Source of the DNA: Punica granatum
Lineage: Eukaryota; Streptophyta; Magnoliopsida; Myrtales; Lythraceae
Direction of reading: 5' to 3'
Length of the DNA: 64,000 nucleotides
Assembly (NCBI RefSeq): GCF_007655135.1
Contig: NC_045127.1
Location: 55,221,051-55,285,050, forward strand
Position numbers and translations under genes: made by a program. How positions within the stretch are numbered: the stretch's first letter is position 1; each line of letters begins with the position of its first letter. The notes below the pieces were generated by a model that saw only the letters and a program-made list of their open reading frames with translations, was not told the DNA's origin and searched no databases. Positions 48,743 to 61,784 of the stretch are shown piece by piece.

Positions 48743-50369
48743 TTAGGCACCGCCAGATCCGTACTTCTTGCCGAAGACGATCAGCTGCAACTTGTCGTAA
48801 CCGGCAAGGACACCAGCACCGGCAACGGCACGAAGGATGTTGGCACCAGCACCCTTGAAGAGAGACTTTGGGCCCTCATTCTTCAGGATCTGCGAGAATG
48901 CATCCAGTGAGCTCTTGTACTTTACTGCTTCACCCGAGGTCATCATCATTCTTCTACGAACTGTGTCAATAGGATAGGATGCGAGCCCAGCACCATTTGT
49001 GATAAGCCAACCGAGGGCAAAGCTAGCAAAGAAACTATCCTGCATATCCCACAAGATACAGCATGTTAGAATTTATGAGAATAAAACAGCAATTCAGCAG
49101 AGCAAAGAGTACTGCAGTGAAAAAATCTCAGCAACAATACAGCAACACTTGTTTATCTACTTACCAACATCTATCATCTACTCTAGACATGCAAAAGCAT
49201 AACCGTAGCAACCAATGAACTCTTTCTACAGTCTATTTCCTCATTATGTTCCCTTACCCCCAACAATCAGCAGATCACCTTTTGAGATCTGTCAAGGATC
49301 ATTATCTTCGAGCTAAATTTATCAATACGTCTCTCAGGCCTCCTTAGAACTAATTCATTTTCATCAGTAAAAAATCTCAGAAATAAGTAAAATCACCGAC
49401 CTGTAAGTTTCCAGTCAAGACCACAGGCTTCAAAGAGTCATACATTCCAAAGTAGAGACCACGGTACACAATGATTCCAACACAGGAAATGTTGAAACCA
49501 CGGTATAGCCCAGCAATACCATCAGACTTGAGCGTCTTCCTGTAGACATCAACCAATCCATTGAATTGCCTCTCTCCACCCTTCTTCGCGGCCTTAGCAT
49601 CATTGGCAAGACGTGTACGGGCATAATCCAGAGAATACACGAAGAGTAGGGATGAAGCGCCAGCTGCGCCTCCTGATGCCAAGTTACCAGCAAACCATTT
49701 CCAGTAGCCATCCCTGTCCTTCTTGAAGTTGAAGAGCCTCTTGAAATAATCTTTGAATGCAAAGTTCAGGGCCTGGCACGAGTTCCAGATAAAAATTAGG
49801 GTGTAAAGTCAAATCAAGAAATTTATCAATCAAAACTAAAATTGCAAAGATCAACAAACATAACAAACCTGAGTTGGGAAGTAACGGATGACGTTGGCAG
49901 TATTTCCTCTCCACAATGACCCAAACCCCTCATCCTTAATCGTCCTCTTGAAACAATCACCAATACCCTTGTAAGGCTCAGAAAGCCTGCCAGTCTTAAT
50001 CATTTCATCCTGATTCTGGATAAGAAGCTTCACACGCTCAATCGGGGCAGCAGCTGTCTTCGACACTGCAGCTGAGACTCCTCCCATCAAGAAATCAATA
50101 GCAAAGCTAGCAAATCCTTTCTCTGCTGGGGCATGAACAAACATTGGGGATGCACTTGAAGCAACCATAGATAGATCCACGGAAGCTCTGCAAGCAGGCA
50201 GTGCAGGATACTGGAATGCAGCATTGGTGTAGTTCCCATATGCACGTCTCTGGTACAGAGCGGGCCTCTGGAAAGCCCCATCACAGCCACGCATGTCTTG
50301 AGAAAGACTAGAACGGGCAAGGAGCTGGCCAGCCACCTTGTGCATGACAGTTGGGTGTTGATCAACCAT
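48743..50369 (-). CDS. AAC: Mitochondrial ADP/ATP carrier, copy 1
   Basis: Three exons (50369-49869, 49772-49401, 49039-48743) join in phase 0 to 389 residues. It swaps ADP for ATP across the inner mitochondrial membrane. The carrier part (about residue 85 onward) has three repeats with [16 protein letters not shown] and PIDTVRRR, and the diagnostic RRRMMM signature. Each repeat adds two membrane helices. The N-terminal extension of about 80 residues is the plant-type targeting presequence. A 5' UTR intron is predicted at 50388-51456. A second copy in the same orientation lies at 57225-58877. Confidence 0.96.
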
Positions 50370-51456
50370 CTTCAAGTTTCCTTGTACCTGCAATTAAGGG
50401 ATGTTTTGCCTTGGTCAGGACAAATACTACAACCAGGAGTATACAAGAAATTCCAGACGTCATTTTGACACAGTCAACATCAGTGGTCCGAGGAGTCGAT
50501 CATAACCAAAACCAAAAGGCTCTAGTATCAATATTCGTGTATACACTCATCTTCGATCACAAATTGCCAGAATGCGCAGTTCACAATTCCGTATATAACA
50601 AAATACAAGATAACGAAGAAATGAGAGGTCGGGACATAACCTTGTAAATTCAAACATGTGAACAGATACACTGTGTGCCCCATGACTAACAAATAAGATG
50701 GACAACGTTACAGTAAAAGGACGAGCAATTTGGAAGAAATTCTCCAAGATTAACAAGAATAATAAGCATTGGCTAAAAGTTGTAAAAGCACTTATGCAAC
50801 GCTCTCCATGATGAAGCAAATGACAAAGCAAAACAGAAAGGCCGATAGTGAGAACTTAAGACGCTAGAAGAAAGCCAAGATGCAAAGGTTAACAATGAAT
50901 CTCGAAGACAGAAATTGCACCGCCGCAGGAGGTTCAAATCTGATCCTTGTGCTGCCACATTATCAATGAGACCCGATGATGCGTACAGCATGTAAACGTA
51001 TGACACGTAAAGCTAAAGAGATTATCCAGTCGCTTTGATATATATCATATCATTACATTTCTGGTATAATATATACTATATTCTACGAGGTGAGGTTATG
51101 GGGGACGTGAAAAGCGCAGATCTACCAATAGTAAGGCACAGCGTCAAGAATAAGCAACAACAGGACGTATAAACGCGAACAGCTGATAGATTCGTAAGTT
51201 GACTAACACATACAGGCCCAGATCTCAGCTGACGAGGCAGGACATGCCGCGGACAGCAATCAACTAAAGCTTATACTCAGATCTCGGCTTAAAGGAAGCC
51301 AAATCTCAGATGATAACAACGAGCTTACACGGAAGTTCAAACTTTGACAGCAGCAGAGAATGAAGAAGCAGACAGATCTAGGAATTCAAGGGGAGGGCGA
51401 AATGCGAAGAGATGATAAAAAAGAAACCAGATCTATCCAAAGGACAGGAGAATCAC

Positions 51457-51612
51457 CTCAACGGCGACTGGTGGCTGCGAATGGACTTCGGGCCCGCTCT
51501 CTTAGCTTGTTCGGAGAGAGGAAGCGGGGGAGAAGACCGAGGGGATGCTTAGCAAGCAAAGGAGGCGGAGGCGACTGCGATTTGTGTGGAGAGAACGCCA
51601 ATATATATTATT
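51457..51612 (-). promoter_or_regulatory. AAC copy 1: 5' UTR exon and TATA-like box
   Basis: The minus strand has a TATA-like AATATATATTGG at about 51600-51611, then a GC-rich leader ending in TTGAG before the donor GTGATT at 51456. The leader contains GCCCGAAGTCC and CAGTCGCC blocks that also occur in the leader of copy 2 near 60030-60150. Confidence 0.55.
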
Positions 51613-54300
51613 GAATAAAATAGAAGTAAATATTAATTATACCTTCCCCCCTGCAATTTAGACCTGCGACACTTTCCACCTCACTTTTGTATTTTATCAA
51701 TTTTGGTCCCTCGACTTCGACTCCAGCTCATAATAACCACTTTTCCGCACGAGATTTAATTTAACATCGCCCTTTAACACCTAACTAAATAATAATAATA
51801 ATAATAATTTGGGCAATACATAATTTTTTTTATGAATCTTGGCTACCGATGGACCTTTCTTTCACTTATTGTCCTAGAGAAAGACTTATTATTCAAAAGA
51901 ATATGCTAGTCGGTGATATTCTTAAACAACATGTTTTATGTTGATCTAAAATTTGGACCCAACGATCCTATTTGACAACTTCTTCAAAAGTCCGAGACAT
52001 TTTGCACCTCAAAGTACATCAAATTGCCTAAAGCCTGTGGGTTCTATTGTACTCGAGAGCAAAGTTATTTGGTTGTTGAGCCATACCGATATGTAGGGCT
52101 TCCTTCATCATTTGGTCGTGTAGTGTGTGGGACGAGTTGTCCGTGAGCAAAATCAAATGTTGGGACATTCATGTAATTGCTGTAGAATGTGAATTTGGTC
52201 GATATATAGGAGCATATAGTATATATTTCTTATAAAGACATTGGAGAACTACTTAGGAGTAATTTTTAATAAGAGTATATAATTGACTAATTTTCTAAGA
52301 TTAGATCCACTAGTGTATTCTCTGAAGGTGTGTCTATGTATATCAACTTTAGAAAATGAGGCTTACCGGTGCATTTAAAAGCAAAGAAGCTTAGCTCCTA
52401 GCATCTTTCAGAATATTCTTTTGAATTCTTATTTTATGCTGAAAGTTATGTCTCTCATTGTATTTTCTTTTGAGATCATAAACTCTCAACAAGTACTATG
52501 GATTTAGGAAGCTAATTTGTTAGTTGTAATTATGTTGTTGACCGTCTTGTTTAAGCCTCTGTTCTTGGATTTAAGGTGGACGACTTTGCATTTGTAATAA
52601 TTTTTTGTAATGCGTGAATGTTATCAACTCTTATTGGAAAAAGAAAAATAGATTTGGCATAGTCAATGTACACCATAATATTCTAATTTTGATTGACAAA
52701 ATGTGATATACTAATTGCATTTTGCACATTATTATTATTAGACTTTTCGAGGTGCTCAAATTATAAGCTGGATTTGAATGTTGATTCTTAGTTTTAAGAC
52801 TTTGAGTGTTGCCAGCGATTCTGCCCAAAAATCGCATTAATGCTACTTTTGTTTCATTATAATCTAATAAGTCATGAATGTAATAGATATGTAATATGAA
52901 TTAATATGTAATGGAATTGAAATTACATGTGAACTTACTTATTTAGTTAAATGTAATAGAGGAGATAAGAATTATAATTCTTAAATTTGGTTTGCGAAAT
53001 TTGATAGAGAGATTTAGAATAAAAGTACAAAACTACCCCTCCTATAAAGAAGAAAAAATCAACAAATATTAAATTTTGTTTATTAAAAAATAAATATTTA
53101 TTTTAAAAAATTAACTTAAAAAAAAAGAGGAAGAAGACGTTCCTCTCCGACGAACCAGGGGCTTCAGCCACCACGGCTCTCAGCCCCATGGTTGGGTTCG
53201 CTCCAGGTTGGCGAACCCAGCCGCAGGGTCTGGAACTACTAGACCTTTATGAGACCCCCCAAGCCAGATCTCGCTCGGTGAGGCCAATCGACTGGAGAGC
53301 GATCGAGAGGTATCGTGTTTTCATCATTGGTGGAACTCCGATGACGATGACAGCGACGGAAGGGCGTTGATGGGGTGAGGCAGCAGAGGTGTGTGGCAGC
53401 TCAAGTGCGAGCAAAGTGGCAATTGTTTAAAAATAAAGTGAATAGAGGTGGGTATAATTGTAATATAAATTTTTATTACACACGAGTAATGGTCATTACA
53501 GATGGGAAAGTAAAGAATGAGTACTCATTGTTAGGGATGAGAATCCCCATCCGTAATACGGATTCCTATTACGAATAAAACAAATGACGTAATCGAGATT
53601 ACATACGTAATAGATATGTAATTGAATTCCTATTCATGTTAACCGTACACACTCTAAATCTCCTAGTAACTAAAACTAGGCAAATGGTTCCTTATTTTGG
53701 AATAAGACAGATTCGAGGTACAAAAACCGAAACAATAACAAAGGTAGGGGGGGCCAAAAGATAGTTGCCCATGAAAAATCTGTTACGACTTACGAGAGCG
53801 CATTGAAAAAGGCGATGAGCGTTTTCTTTTTTTAATTAAAAGATTTATATTTGTGAAAAAATGGGACGCCTGCTTAATTTTAATTTTTTTTTACTGAGCA
53901 AGACCAGCTGACCGGCCAATTGTGGACGTGGCGTGCCATGATTAGCTGCATTAGGAGGCGCCTCATTGGACGGTGGAGAAAATTCTACCCAAACAGGCGG
54001 CTTCTTCTTTCTTTCTTTCTTTCTTTTCTTCCCCCACCCTCCCCCAGACACCCTTCAACGTCAGCGTAGCGTAGTACCATAAGAGGCCTAGTATAGTTCA
54101 CAAAAATCGAAAATGATCCAGGTCCAAGTTAAGGAGTGCACCCTAGCATATGTTCTTTAAACTCGAGATTAAGATTCTTCAAATCACGTGCGAGTGAACT
54201 TTTGAAATCACTAATCCATCCCCTGATAGCGTCGTTTATTTTCTCTCGGTCTGAAAGTCTCTGGTCTAATGTAGGTAGGGAGAAGAGAGAGCGTACAGTA
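51613..54300. other. Intergenic, mostly AT-rich
   Basis: No gene was recognised. A stretch at about 52855-53645 has TGTAATAGATATGTAAT-like ends on both sides and a GC-rich core at 53140-53370, and may be an old inverted-repeat element. The proof is weak. Confidence 0.45.
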
Positions 54301-55075
54301 CCGACTACTGACCGAGCTGAACCCTCCTCTCCTCTCCTTTTCCTTTTCCGTTGATTCGTGCTTAGCTATGGCGATTTAGGCTCCGCTCCCTTTACGCCAA
54401 CTAGGGTTTCCAATCAATCAAACCCACCCATCCAGTCTTATGCAATTCAGCCTCGATCTACAAGTTTTAGCCGAAGACTACCCTCTTCATCTGCTCAACT
54501 TCCTCGCTCCCTATAATTCTTCATGGAGGTGCAGCACAGCAGGTCATTCATCATTCTCTCTGTACTGTACTGTACTGTACTGTACTGCTATTTATGTGTG
54601 AAAAGTTCTCAGAATCGAAATCAGTTGAGTTGAGTTGAGTTTGGGGCGTTCGTCTTGTGAAAGGCTGGCTTCTGTTTACCAGAAGAAGAAGAAGAAGAAG
54701 AAGAGGCAGAAAAAAGAAGATAAATAAGGGTCTTCACTGATCGATACATAGTGATAAAAATATAATATAGCTACTTATAGTTTAGTTCCAATTGCATTCT
54801 GTGTCTCGTCGGCTGAGCTTTTGAAGTCGTTTTCATGCCCGGCTAAACCCATCCATCTTCTACTTTCTTTTCAATCCCTTTGCTTCCCCAGTCCACTTTT
54901 ATGTCTTTGCTTCTACACTTTCGCACCTCAGCATGGCATGGCATGGCATGGCATGGCATGGCATGGCTAGGGTAAGCTCTGTCACTCCGTACTCAGCTCA
55001 CTAGCTGAGCTAAAGTGAGCGATGTTTTTTTTTATTTATTTATTCTTTCTTTCTTTCTTCTTTTCTATTTCACAG
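54301..55075 (+). promoter_or_regulatory. TAF9 leader region
   Basis: The acceptor TATTTCACAG ending at 55075 just before the TAF9 start suggests a 5' UTR intron. The donor is not certain. Microsatellites: CTGTA at about 54562-54586, GAA at 54683-54703 and GCATG at about 54932-54966. Confidence 0.4.
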
Positions 55076-55097
55076 GTGGTGTGATTGCTAAAAGGAT

Positions 55098-56189
55098 ATG
55101 GCAGACAAAGATGAGGACTTGCCAAGGGATGCTAGAATCGTGAAATCCCTTCTAAAGTCTATGGGAGTTGAGGAATATGAGCCCCGTGTCATACACCAAT
55201 TCTTAGAGCTATGGTACCGTTATGTTGTTGATGTACTAACAGACGCACAGGTCTACTCAGAGCATGCTGGCAAGGGTGTCATTGATTGTGATGATGTTAA
55301 ACTCGCCATCCAGTCAAAAGTTAATTTCAGCTTCTCCCAGCCTCCTCCCAGAGAGGTAACCCTTTTGCATAAATTTTGCTGCATCTACATTCTTCTACTC
55401 TTGATTGATCGTGAGCATGTTCAGCCATGCCATTTGTTGAAGTTGAGTTGAGGGTGGAGCATAACATGTATGGTGTCTTCTTCTTCGTTTCGACATCCTA
55501 CAAAATCGGTTCATCTGCTATATCTTTTGATTCCAAGGCAAGGAAGTGCTGAGGTTTTGAGCAGTAATCTGGACTTTGCTTAAAGGGTCTGCCGCAGGGT
55601 GTAGTATGTTTTTCCCTTCTACTCAAGGATGGCAAGTCTAGTTGGAATCTACTCTCTGATAACCTTGAGAACGGAGTTCCCTTATCGCTTCTTGGATTTA
55701 CGCTGAGGCGGAAGAAGAGTCTTTACTGAAGCTTGACCTGGCTCTTTGTTAAATGTTATTTTCTGTGCCTCTGGGGTTACATGCTTATATATGTCCTACT
55801 GAGCTTGTGTTTACCATTTTTGTGCTATATGTTCATTTCATCTGTGGTTAGACTTCAAGGTTATGGCTGTTCAGGTGGGACTTGAATAATGTTTCATGAC
55901 TCATGTGCCAAATCAGGTATTACTGGAACTGGCAAGGAACAGGAACAAGATTCCATTACCAAAGTCTATTTCAGAGCATGGTATTCCCCTCCCGCCTGAA
56001 CAAGACACATTGATCAGCCCAAACTATCAGCTTGCAATACCCAAGGGGCAATCTAGTCAGGCTGTAGAAGAAACAGAGGAGGATGAAAGAAGTGATCCGA
56101 ATCCGTCTCAAGAGCAGGCAACAGAATTGCCGCAGCAACAGCATACTCCTCAGAGGGTTTTGTTCCCTCTTTCAAAGCATCCCAAGTGA
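55098..56189 (+). CDS. TAF9: TFIID subunit TAF9
   Basis: Two exons (55098-55355 and 55917-56189) join in phase 0 to 176 residues. The histone fold (about residues 10-75) reads [20 protein letters not shown], then [20 protein letters not shown] and [13 protein letters not shown]; after it come [21 protein letters not shown] ([17 protein letters not shown]) and an acidic, Gln-rich tail ending [14 protein letters not shown]9 pairs with TAF6 in TFIID and is also part of SAGA-type coactivators, in the nucleus. Length and exon break fit plant TAF9. It lies between the two AAC copies on the other strand. Confidence 0.96.
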
Positions 56190-57224
56190 CCATTCTTTAA
56201 GGCAGAGTGAGTTACTATGCGAGTAGAAGAAATGACATAAGCATGCGTATTAAGCTTTTTACTTTACCAGGGAAAAAAAAAATGTATCAATTTAGTCAAC
56301 ATTATGTTCCTATACTACTAGATCTTTGTTGTTGTAATTCGCGGAGCAATGCCATTCCTCATTTCATCCAAATCAGTCGATGTTGCTGCTGTTAAAGAGT
56401 GTTTTGTTGTGTTTACTTCTTGTTTATTCATGTCATGGGTTAATCTAGGGTTTCTAGCAGTTTGCAGCAAGTGGTGAAGTTCCGCGAATTTGAGAGTTGC
56501 TTGTGGATCTTTCTTTGAAGCACTGTTTCGTCCAATAACAAAATACTATGATCAACTATCATGTTCATCTTTTGGCCGAAAAATGTTCATCTTCAGTGAA
56601 AAATTGAATGATAAATTTCTCATCAACTTCTTAACGAGGCCAGTGATGAGCTAGTGCAAGTATATGACATGGGAAATGCCATTCGACGATCTTATTGCAC
56701 TGTACTAAACCGCCAAAGAGGCCGTTGGAAATGTGATAAGCGGGGTAACAATTTTAATTCAGCATGTCCCAAAGGACAGAGAACTTCAAAAAAATACTAG
56801 GGTCGTTTTTTTTTTTGACCCCCCCCACAACAAAAAAAAATGAAAAATGAAAAATAAATAAAAGACAAGCCGAGGGCTGGTATCAGACAACGGAAAGAAG
56901 ACAACTTTTATTTTCTATGCTGAAGTATAAATAATATAAGACAATTGAGAAAAATTTAAAAATAATCGACACAATTTTCTCCAATTGTATAAATAGATAT
57001 ATTTGAATTCATACAGTAGAGGAACTCCTCAAAAACCTCCAAGCAAAAAATGTGGTCTGTAAGATCAAAATTACAGCCATAATAGCAATTGGTTCAGGAG
57101 CAACTCCTAAATCTGAATTATTTCATAGAAAATTCCGCCGGAATAGACTTTCAGAACTCAAATGATTTTCATCGCCATCTAACTGCTAAAGAGCACAAAG
57201 GAATCATTATCAGTGATCTGATAT
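56190..57224. other. TAF9 3' flank and AAC copy 2 3' flank
   Basis: No gene was recognised. Mostly AT-rich, with runs of T, C and A near 56808-56840. Confidence 0.5.
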
Positions 57225-58877
57225 TTAGGCACCGCCAGATCCATACTTCTTGCCAAAGACAATCAGCTGCAACTTATCATAACCAGCAAGCACGCCAGCA
57301 CCAGCAACGGCGCGGAGGATGTTAGCACCAGCACCCTTGAAAAGAGACTTGGCACCCTCATTCTTCAGGATCTGCGAGAATGCATCCATTGAGCTCTTGT
57401 ACTTGACTGCTTCACCGGAGGTCATCATCATCCTTCTTCTAACTGTGTCAATGGGATAGGATGCGAGCCCAGCACCATTTGTGATGAGCCAACCGAGGGC
57501 AAAGCTAGCAAAGAAACTATCCTGCATATCCAGCAAAAGTGCTCATGTTAGAACTCATAACAATAAAAATCATATAAGCCAAGTATGTGTACTATATAAT
57601 CAGAAAGGGGAGCAAGAACAGATATCCCTATGTTCATCTACTTCCAACATTAGATTATTAGTCATATAAAAGCATAAGACTACAGCAACCACTGAACATT
57701 TTCCCAATCTACTTTCATCATTATGTTTCAGTTTAACTCCTGACAAGAAGTTAAAACTAGTCTTAAGTCCTTTGCAACCAATCATGAATCACTATCCTCT
57801 AACCATCTAACTTATAAAGGCCTTCACACAAGTGTTTATCCATTCCCTAGACCTAATTGATTTCAATCAGTAGACAAGTTGACAAAGAAGCAAAGTCACT
57901 GACCTGCAAGTTTCCAGTCAAGACCACTGGCTTCAAAGAGTCATACATTCCAAAGTAGAGACCACGGTACACAATGATTCCAACACAGGAAATATTGAAA
58001 CCACGGTATAGCCCCGCAATTCCATCAGACTTGAGTGTCTTCCTGTAGACGTCAACCAATCCATTGAACTGCCTCCCTCCGCCCTTCTTTGCAGCCTTCG
58101 CATCATTGGCAAGACGTGTACGGGCATAATCCAGAGAATACACGAAGAGAAGGGATGAAGCACCAGCCGCACCTCCTGATGCCAAGTTACCGGCGAACCA
58201 TTTCCAGTAGCCATCCCTGTCCTTCTTGAAGTTAAAGAGCCTCTTGAAGTAATCCTTGAATGCAAAGTTCAGGGCCTGGCACAAGTTCCATGGAAAAGTA
58301 AGATCTTGAGTAAAATCACGAAAGCATCAAAAAGGAAAATTGCAAAGCTCCAAGAAACGTGACAAACCTGAGTGGGGAAGTAACGGATGACATTGGCAGT
58401 GTTCCCTCTCCACAATGACACAATCCCCTCATCCTGCATTGTCCTCTTAAAACAATCACCAATACCCTTGTAAGGTTCAGACAGCCTACCAGCCTTAATC
58501 ATTTCATCCTGATTCTGAATGAGAAGCTTCACACGCTCAATCGGGGCAGCAGCTGTCTTGGACACAGCAGCTGAGACTCCTCCCATTAAGAAATCAATAG
58601 CAAAGCTAGCAATCCCTTTCTCTGCTGGGGCATGAACGAACATTGGAGATGCATTTGAAGAAGCAACCATAGATAAATCGGTGGAAGCTCGGCAAGTAGG
58701 CAATCCAGGATACTGGAATGCGGCATTGGTGTAGTTGCCATATGCACGTCTCTGGTAGAGAGCGGGCCGCTGGAGAGCCCCATCGCAGCTGCGCATGTCT
58801 TGAGAAAAGCTAGAGCGGACAAGGAGCTGGCCAGCCACCTTGTGCATCACAGTTGGGTGTTGAACTTGATCAACCAT
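57225..58877 (-). CDS. AAC: Mitochondrial ADP/ATP carrier, copy 2
   Basis: Three exons (58877-58368, 58275-57904, 57521-57225) join in phase 0 to 392 residues. Exons 2 and 3 are the same lengths as in copy 1 (372 and 297 bases); exon 1 is nine bases longer. It keeps [24 protein letters not shown] and RRRMMM. Changes are mostly in the presequence and the QDEGIVSLW region, so both copies look functional. The 5' UTR intron (58896-60027) is conserved in place with copy 1. The two copies lie about 8.5 kb apart in direct orientation. Confidence 0.96.
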
Positions 58878-60027
58878 CGTCGCCTTCTCTTTTACCTGCA
58901 ATGAAGTATGTTGATTGTTTATATTTAGAATACCCGACGACAAGTGCTGCGAGGAAAGTCTTTTTGAAGGAACATGAATGAATTTCAAGCATACAGTGCC
59001 CCTTGCCACAAAATGATACAGATCGAAGCCAAAGACTATGACAAGCAAATAGAATCAAGCCTCGATGGCAACTGAGGATCAGAGTCAACTAAGGGCCAAA
59101 CCAAACATAAAACTATCTCTCTCTTCAATCCGAAGCAGTACTATCAAATACAAATGATTGCTGCAATCAAATAGGACGTAATAAAGAAGTTCGTATTGAT
59201 TGGCCAGAGATGAAGCAAAAAAAAAACAGATGAGTGTGCAAGTCAAAAGGGCTTGCAGCTTCAGGTGATCAGATCACAAGTTCAACAGATGATGATTCCG
59301 CGTGATCCACACGTAAAACCAGATAGGAATACAAACATTAACTAAAGTTCGTTCCTTGATTGTCAACAATAGCAGTGATACCTTGCACTAGCACATACAG
59401 TATCAAAGGCATTAAATTGCGTAGCAAGATCATGGTCAACGCACAAAAAAAAAAAAAGAAAAAAAAAGAGAGGGAGAGAGAACAAATCACTGTTTCATCG
59501 AGTCAGCCAGCAAAAGGCTCAGCTTTTCATTTTCGCTTCCCGCTAATAGGAAAGAAAAAAGCATTCGGGAGATCACCTTAGTCAAAAGGGATGTAAAATG
59601 TACAGAAATTCAAAAAAAAAAAAAAGAAAAGGAAAAACAAAACAAAACAAACCAAAAAAACTGAGAGAGATATAAATCTAGCAGTCAAAATGAATTGGGG
59701 GAAGAAAAGAGCCGAAGATCAGCAGCTTAGATCAAAACAGATCTAAAAGGGCTTTCAGACAATAGAAAGATCGCAGAGATAAATCACCTGTTGTTACTCA
59801 CTCAAAATCTGAAATTCAACAACAACTGCTGGAAAATGGGAATGCAAAAGATAAAAGGGGGCAGATCTAAAAAGAAAAACCTTGTAGGGGTGGGGGGTGA
59901 ATGGGAAGAGGAAGGAATGAATGAATAATACGAAGATCCAATGGGACTGAGAGAGGGAAATGTGGACGGGGAGGGAGATGATATCTATCAATGACATCTA
60001 TATATTATTCTGTGCAATTAAACTGAC

Positions 60028-60197
60028 CTCGGACAGCGATTCGATTGGGTGGCTGCGAAAGGAGGCCGGGCCCGCTCTCTGCGCCGGTTGGGAGACGACC
60101 GATGGGAGGCGGAGGCTGATGAGAGCGTTCTTTTGATTTTTGTGTGGAGGAGAACTTACCCACTGGCCGCCCTCCCCCCCTCCTTTTTTATATAAAA
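60028..60197 (-). promoter_or_regulatory. AAC copy 2: 5' UTR exon and TATA box
   Basis: TATATAAA on the minus strand at about 60186-60196 precedes a pyrimidine-rich stretch and a leader that ends CCGAG before the donor GTCAGT at 60027. Confidence 0.6.
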
Positions 60198-61431
60198 AGA
60201 AAAAAAAAACATATTAAAAATGACACTACAAAATTAGTCCATCTTTTTTCAGTTTTTTGCCATGTTTAGTCCGATCTTTTTTTGGTATATGTATGTAATT
60301 ATACATAGGTGTACTATTCTTAAGGAGGAAACGAAAAGAAAAGAAAATTTCTAATCATTTTTCTTGTTAAATTTATTATTATTAATTAACTTACTTAAAT
60401 TAAAATAGATGAAATGAGAAGCATTTTTGGTGACCGTTGTTTCATGTGTGTGGCTGGCTGAGTTGTTATTAGCTGTACCGTACTAGGAATCATTTATCTA
60501 TTTAATTGATGATTATTTTGCGTTTTTTTGACCCAAAAAAAAAAAGAAGGCAAGGCAAGGCTAAGAGGGGAGAGGGAGAGACGGTGAGGTTGAGGCTCAT
60601 CAATAGCCATCATCATCCCATTCCTCTCCCCTCCTCGTCCTGACTATTCTATTCATTCTATTTTTAGTTGAGTTGAGTAAATGAGAGATTGTGATCTCTC
60701 TCGATTCAAGTCCAAATTTACTGCTAGAGAAAATTTCTCTGAATTCTCATGGAAGCATATATATATATATATATATATGGTTATCGATTAAAATTTAGTT
60801 GGTCTATACTATACTTGGATATATTCGGAATTGACCTGTAAAAAAAAAAAGGGATATTTTGAGTTTGCGGTCCTTAAAAAAAAAACATACGAATAATATG
60901 CAATAGAATTCAAAGTCTAGTTTTTGGTTATATTTGAGAACACATCGAATTGAAAGTTCAACAACTCTTTTTGCCAATTCTTTTTTTTTTTTTTGCCCCT
61001 TTTCCTTCTTATTGGAAATGTGGCTGCCTTTAGAAAAAGAAAAACAAAACAAAAATAAACTATTGGGGAAGGTCATCGGAAGAACCTTCCGAGGCCGACC
61101 GAGAATGGGTCTAAGTGACGCCCATGCTCTAAGTTATGCTATTTTAATTATTAACTGGTCTTCTTGAGAATTGGAATATAGAGCAGTACTGTAAAATTAA
61201 AGCGTTAGATATTTAATATTCTTTGTAAAATTATTCTTATCCCCTTATTAATTATTTATGATTTATATTCATTATACTAAAAAATTCTTGAATCTCCCTC
61301 GAATATTTGAGAAATATTTGAGTAGATTGCTTTTCTTTTTTAAAAAATATAGATTCGTAATGTATTTTGCCATTATGTACCTCATATTTATTGGTTAAAT
61401 TTAATATTTATACTCTATATCAAAACATGAT
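60198..61431. other. AT-rich intergenic DNA
   Basis: No gene was seen. An AT microsatellite lies at about 60758-60778. Confidence 0.5.
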
Positions 61432-61570
61432 GTAGTGCAGCAGCGCATAATATCGTTTGGTTCCAAGTTCAACACTTAATGAAACTACATGTGCTCATTT
61501 ATTAATAATTAAGATTTATGTTTCATTTTATTAAACTAACGAGTCTCCCTTATAACAGAAAAAATATCTA
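61432..61570 (+). mobile_element. SINE-like copy C
   Basis: Plus strand: starts AGTGCAGCAGCGCATAAT, has TGGTTCCAAGTTCAAC in the B-box place and ends AACGAGTCTCCCTTATAACAG with an A-rich tail, matching the ends of copy B. Confidence 0.5.
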
Positions 61571-61784
61571 TTATATAAAAAAAAATATCTATACTTCTAT
61601 ACTATACTTAATATATATATATATATATATATAAAAGGGAGAATATGGTTTTCAATTACTTTTGTGCGATTTTACTAAATTGGAGATTCTAAGGCGGTTG
61701 CCAAGCAAAAATAATCATGATATTTATTTTATTACTAGCCTTCAAATTCTCTTATGGAAAATCTTGACCTTGTATGTTTTTTCT

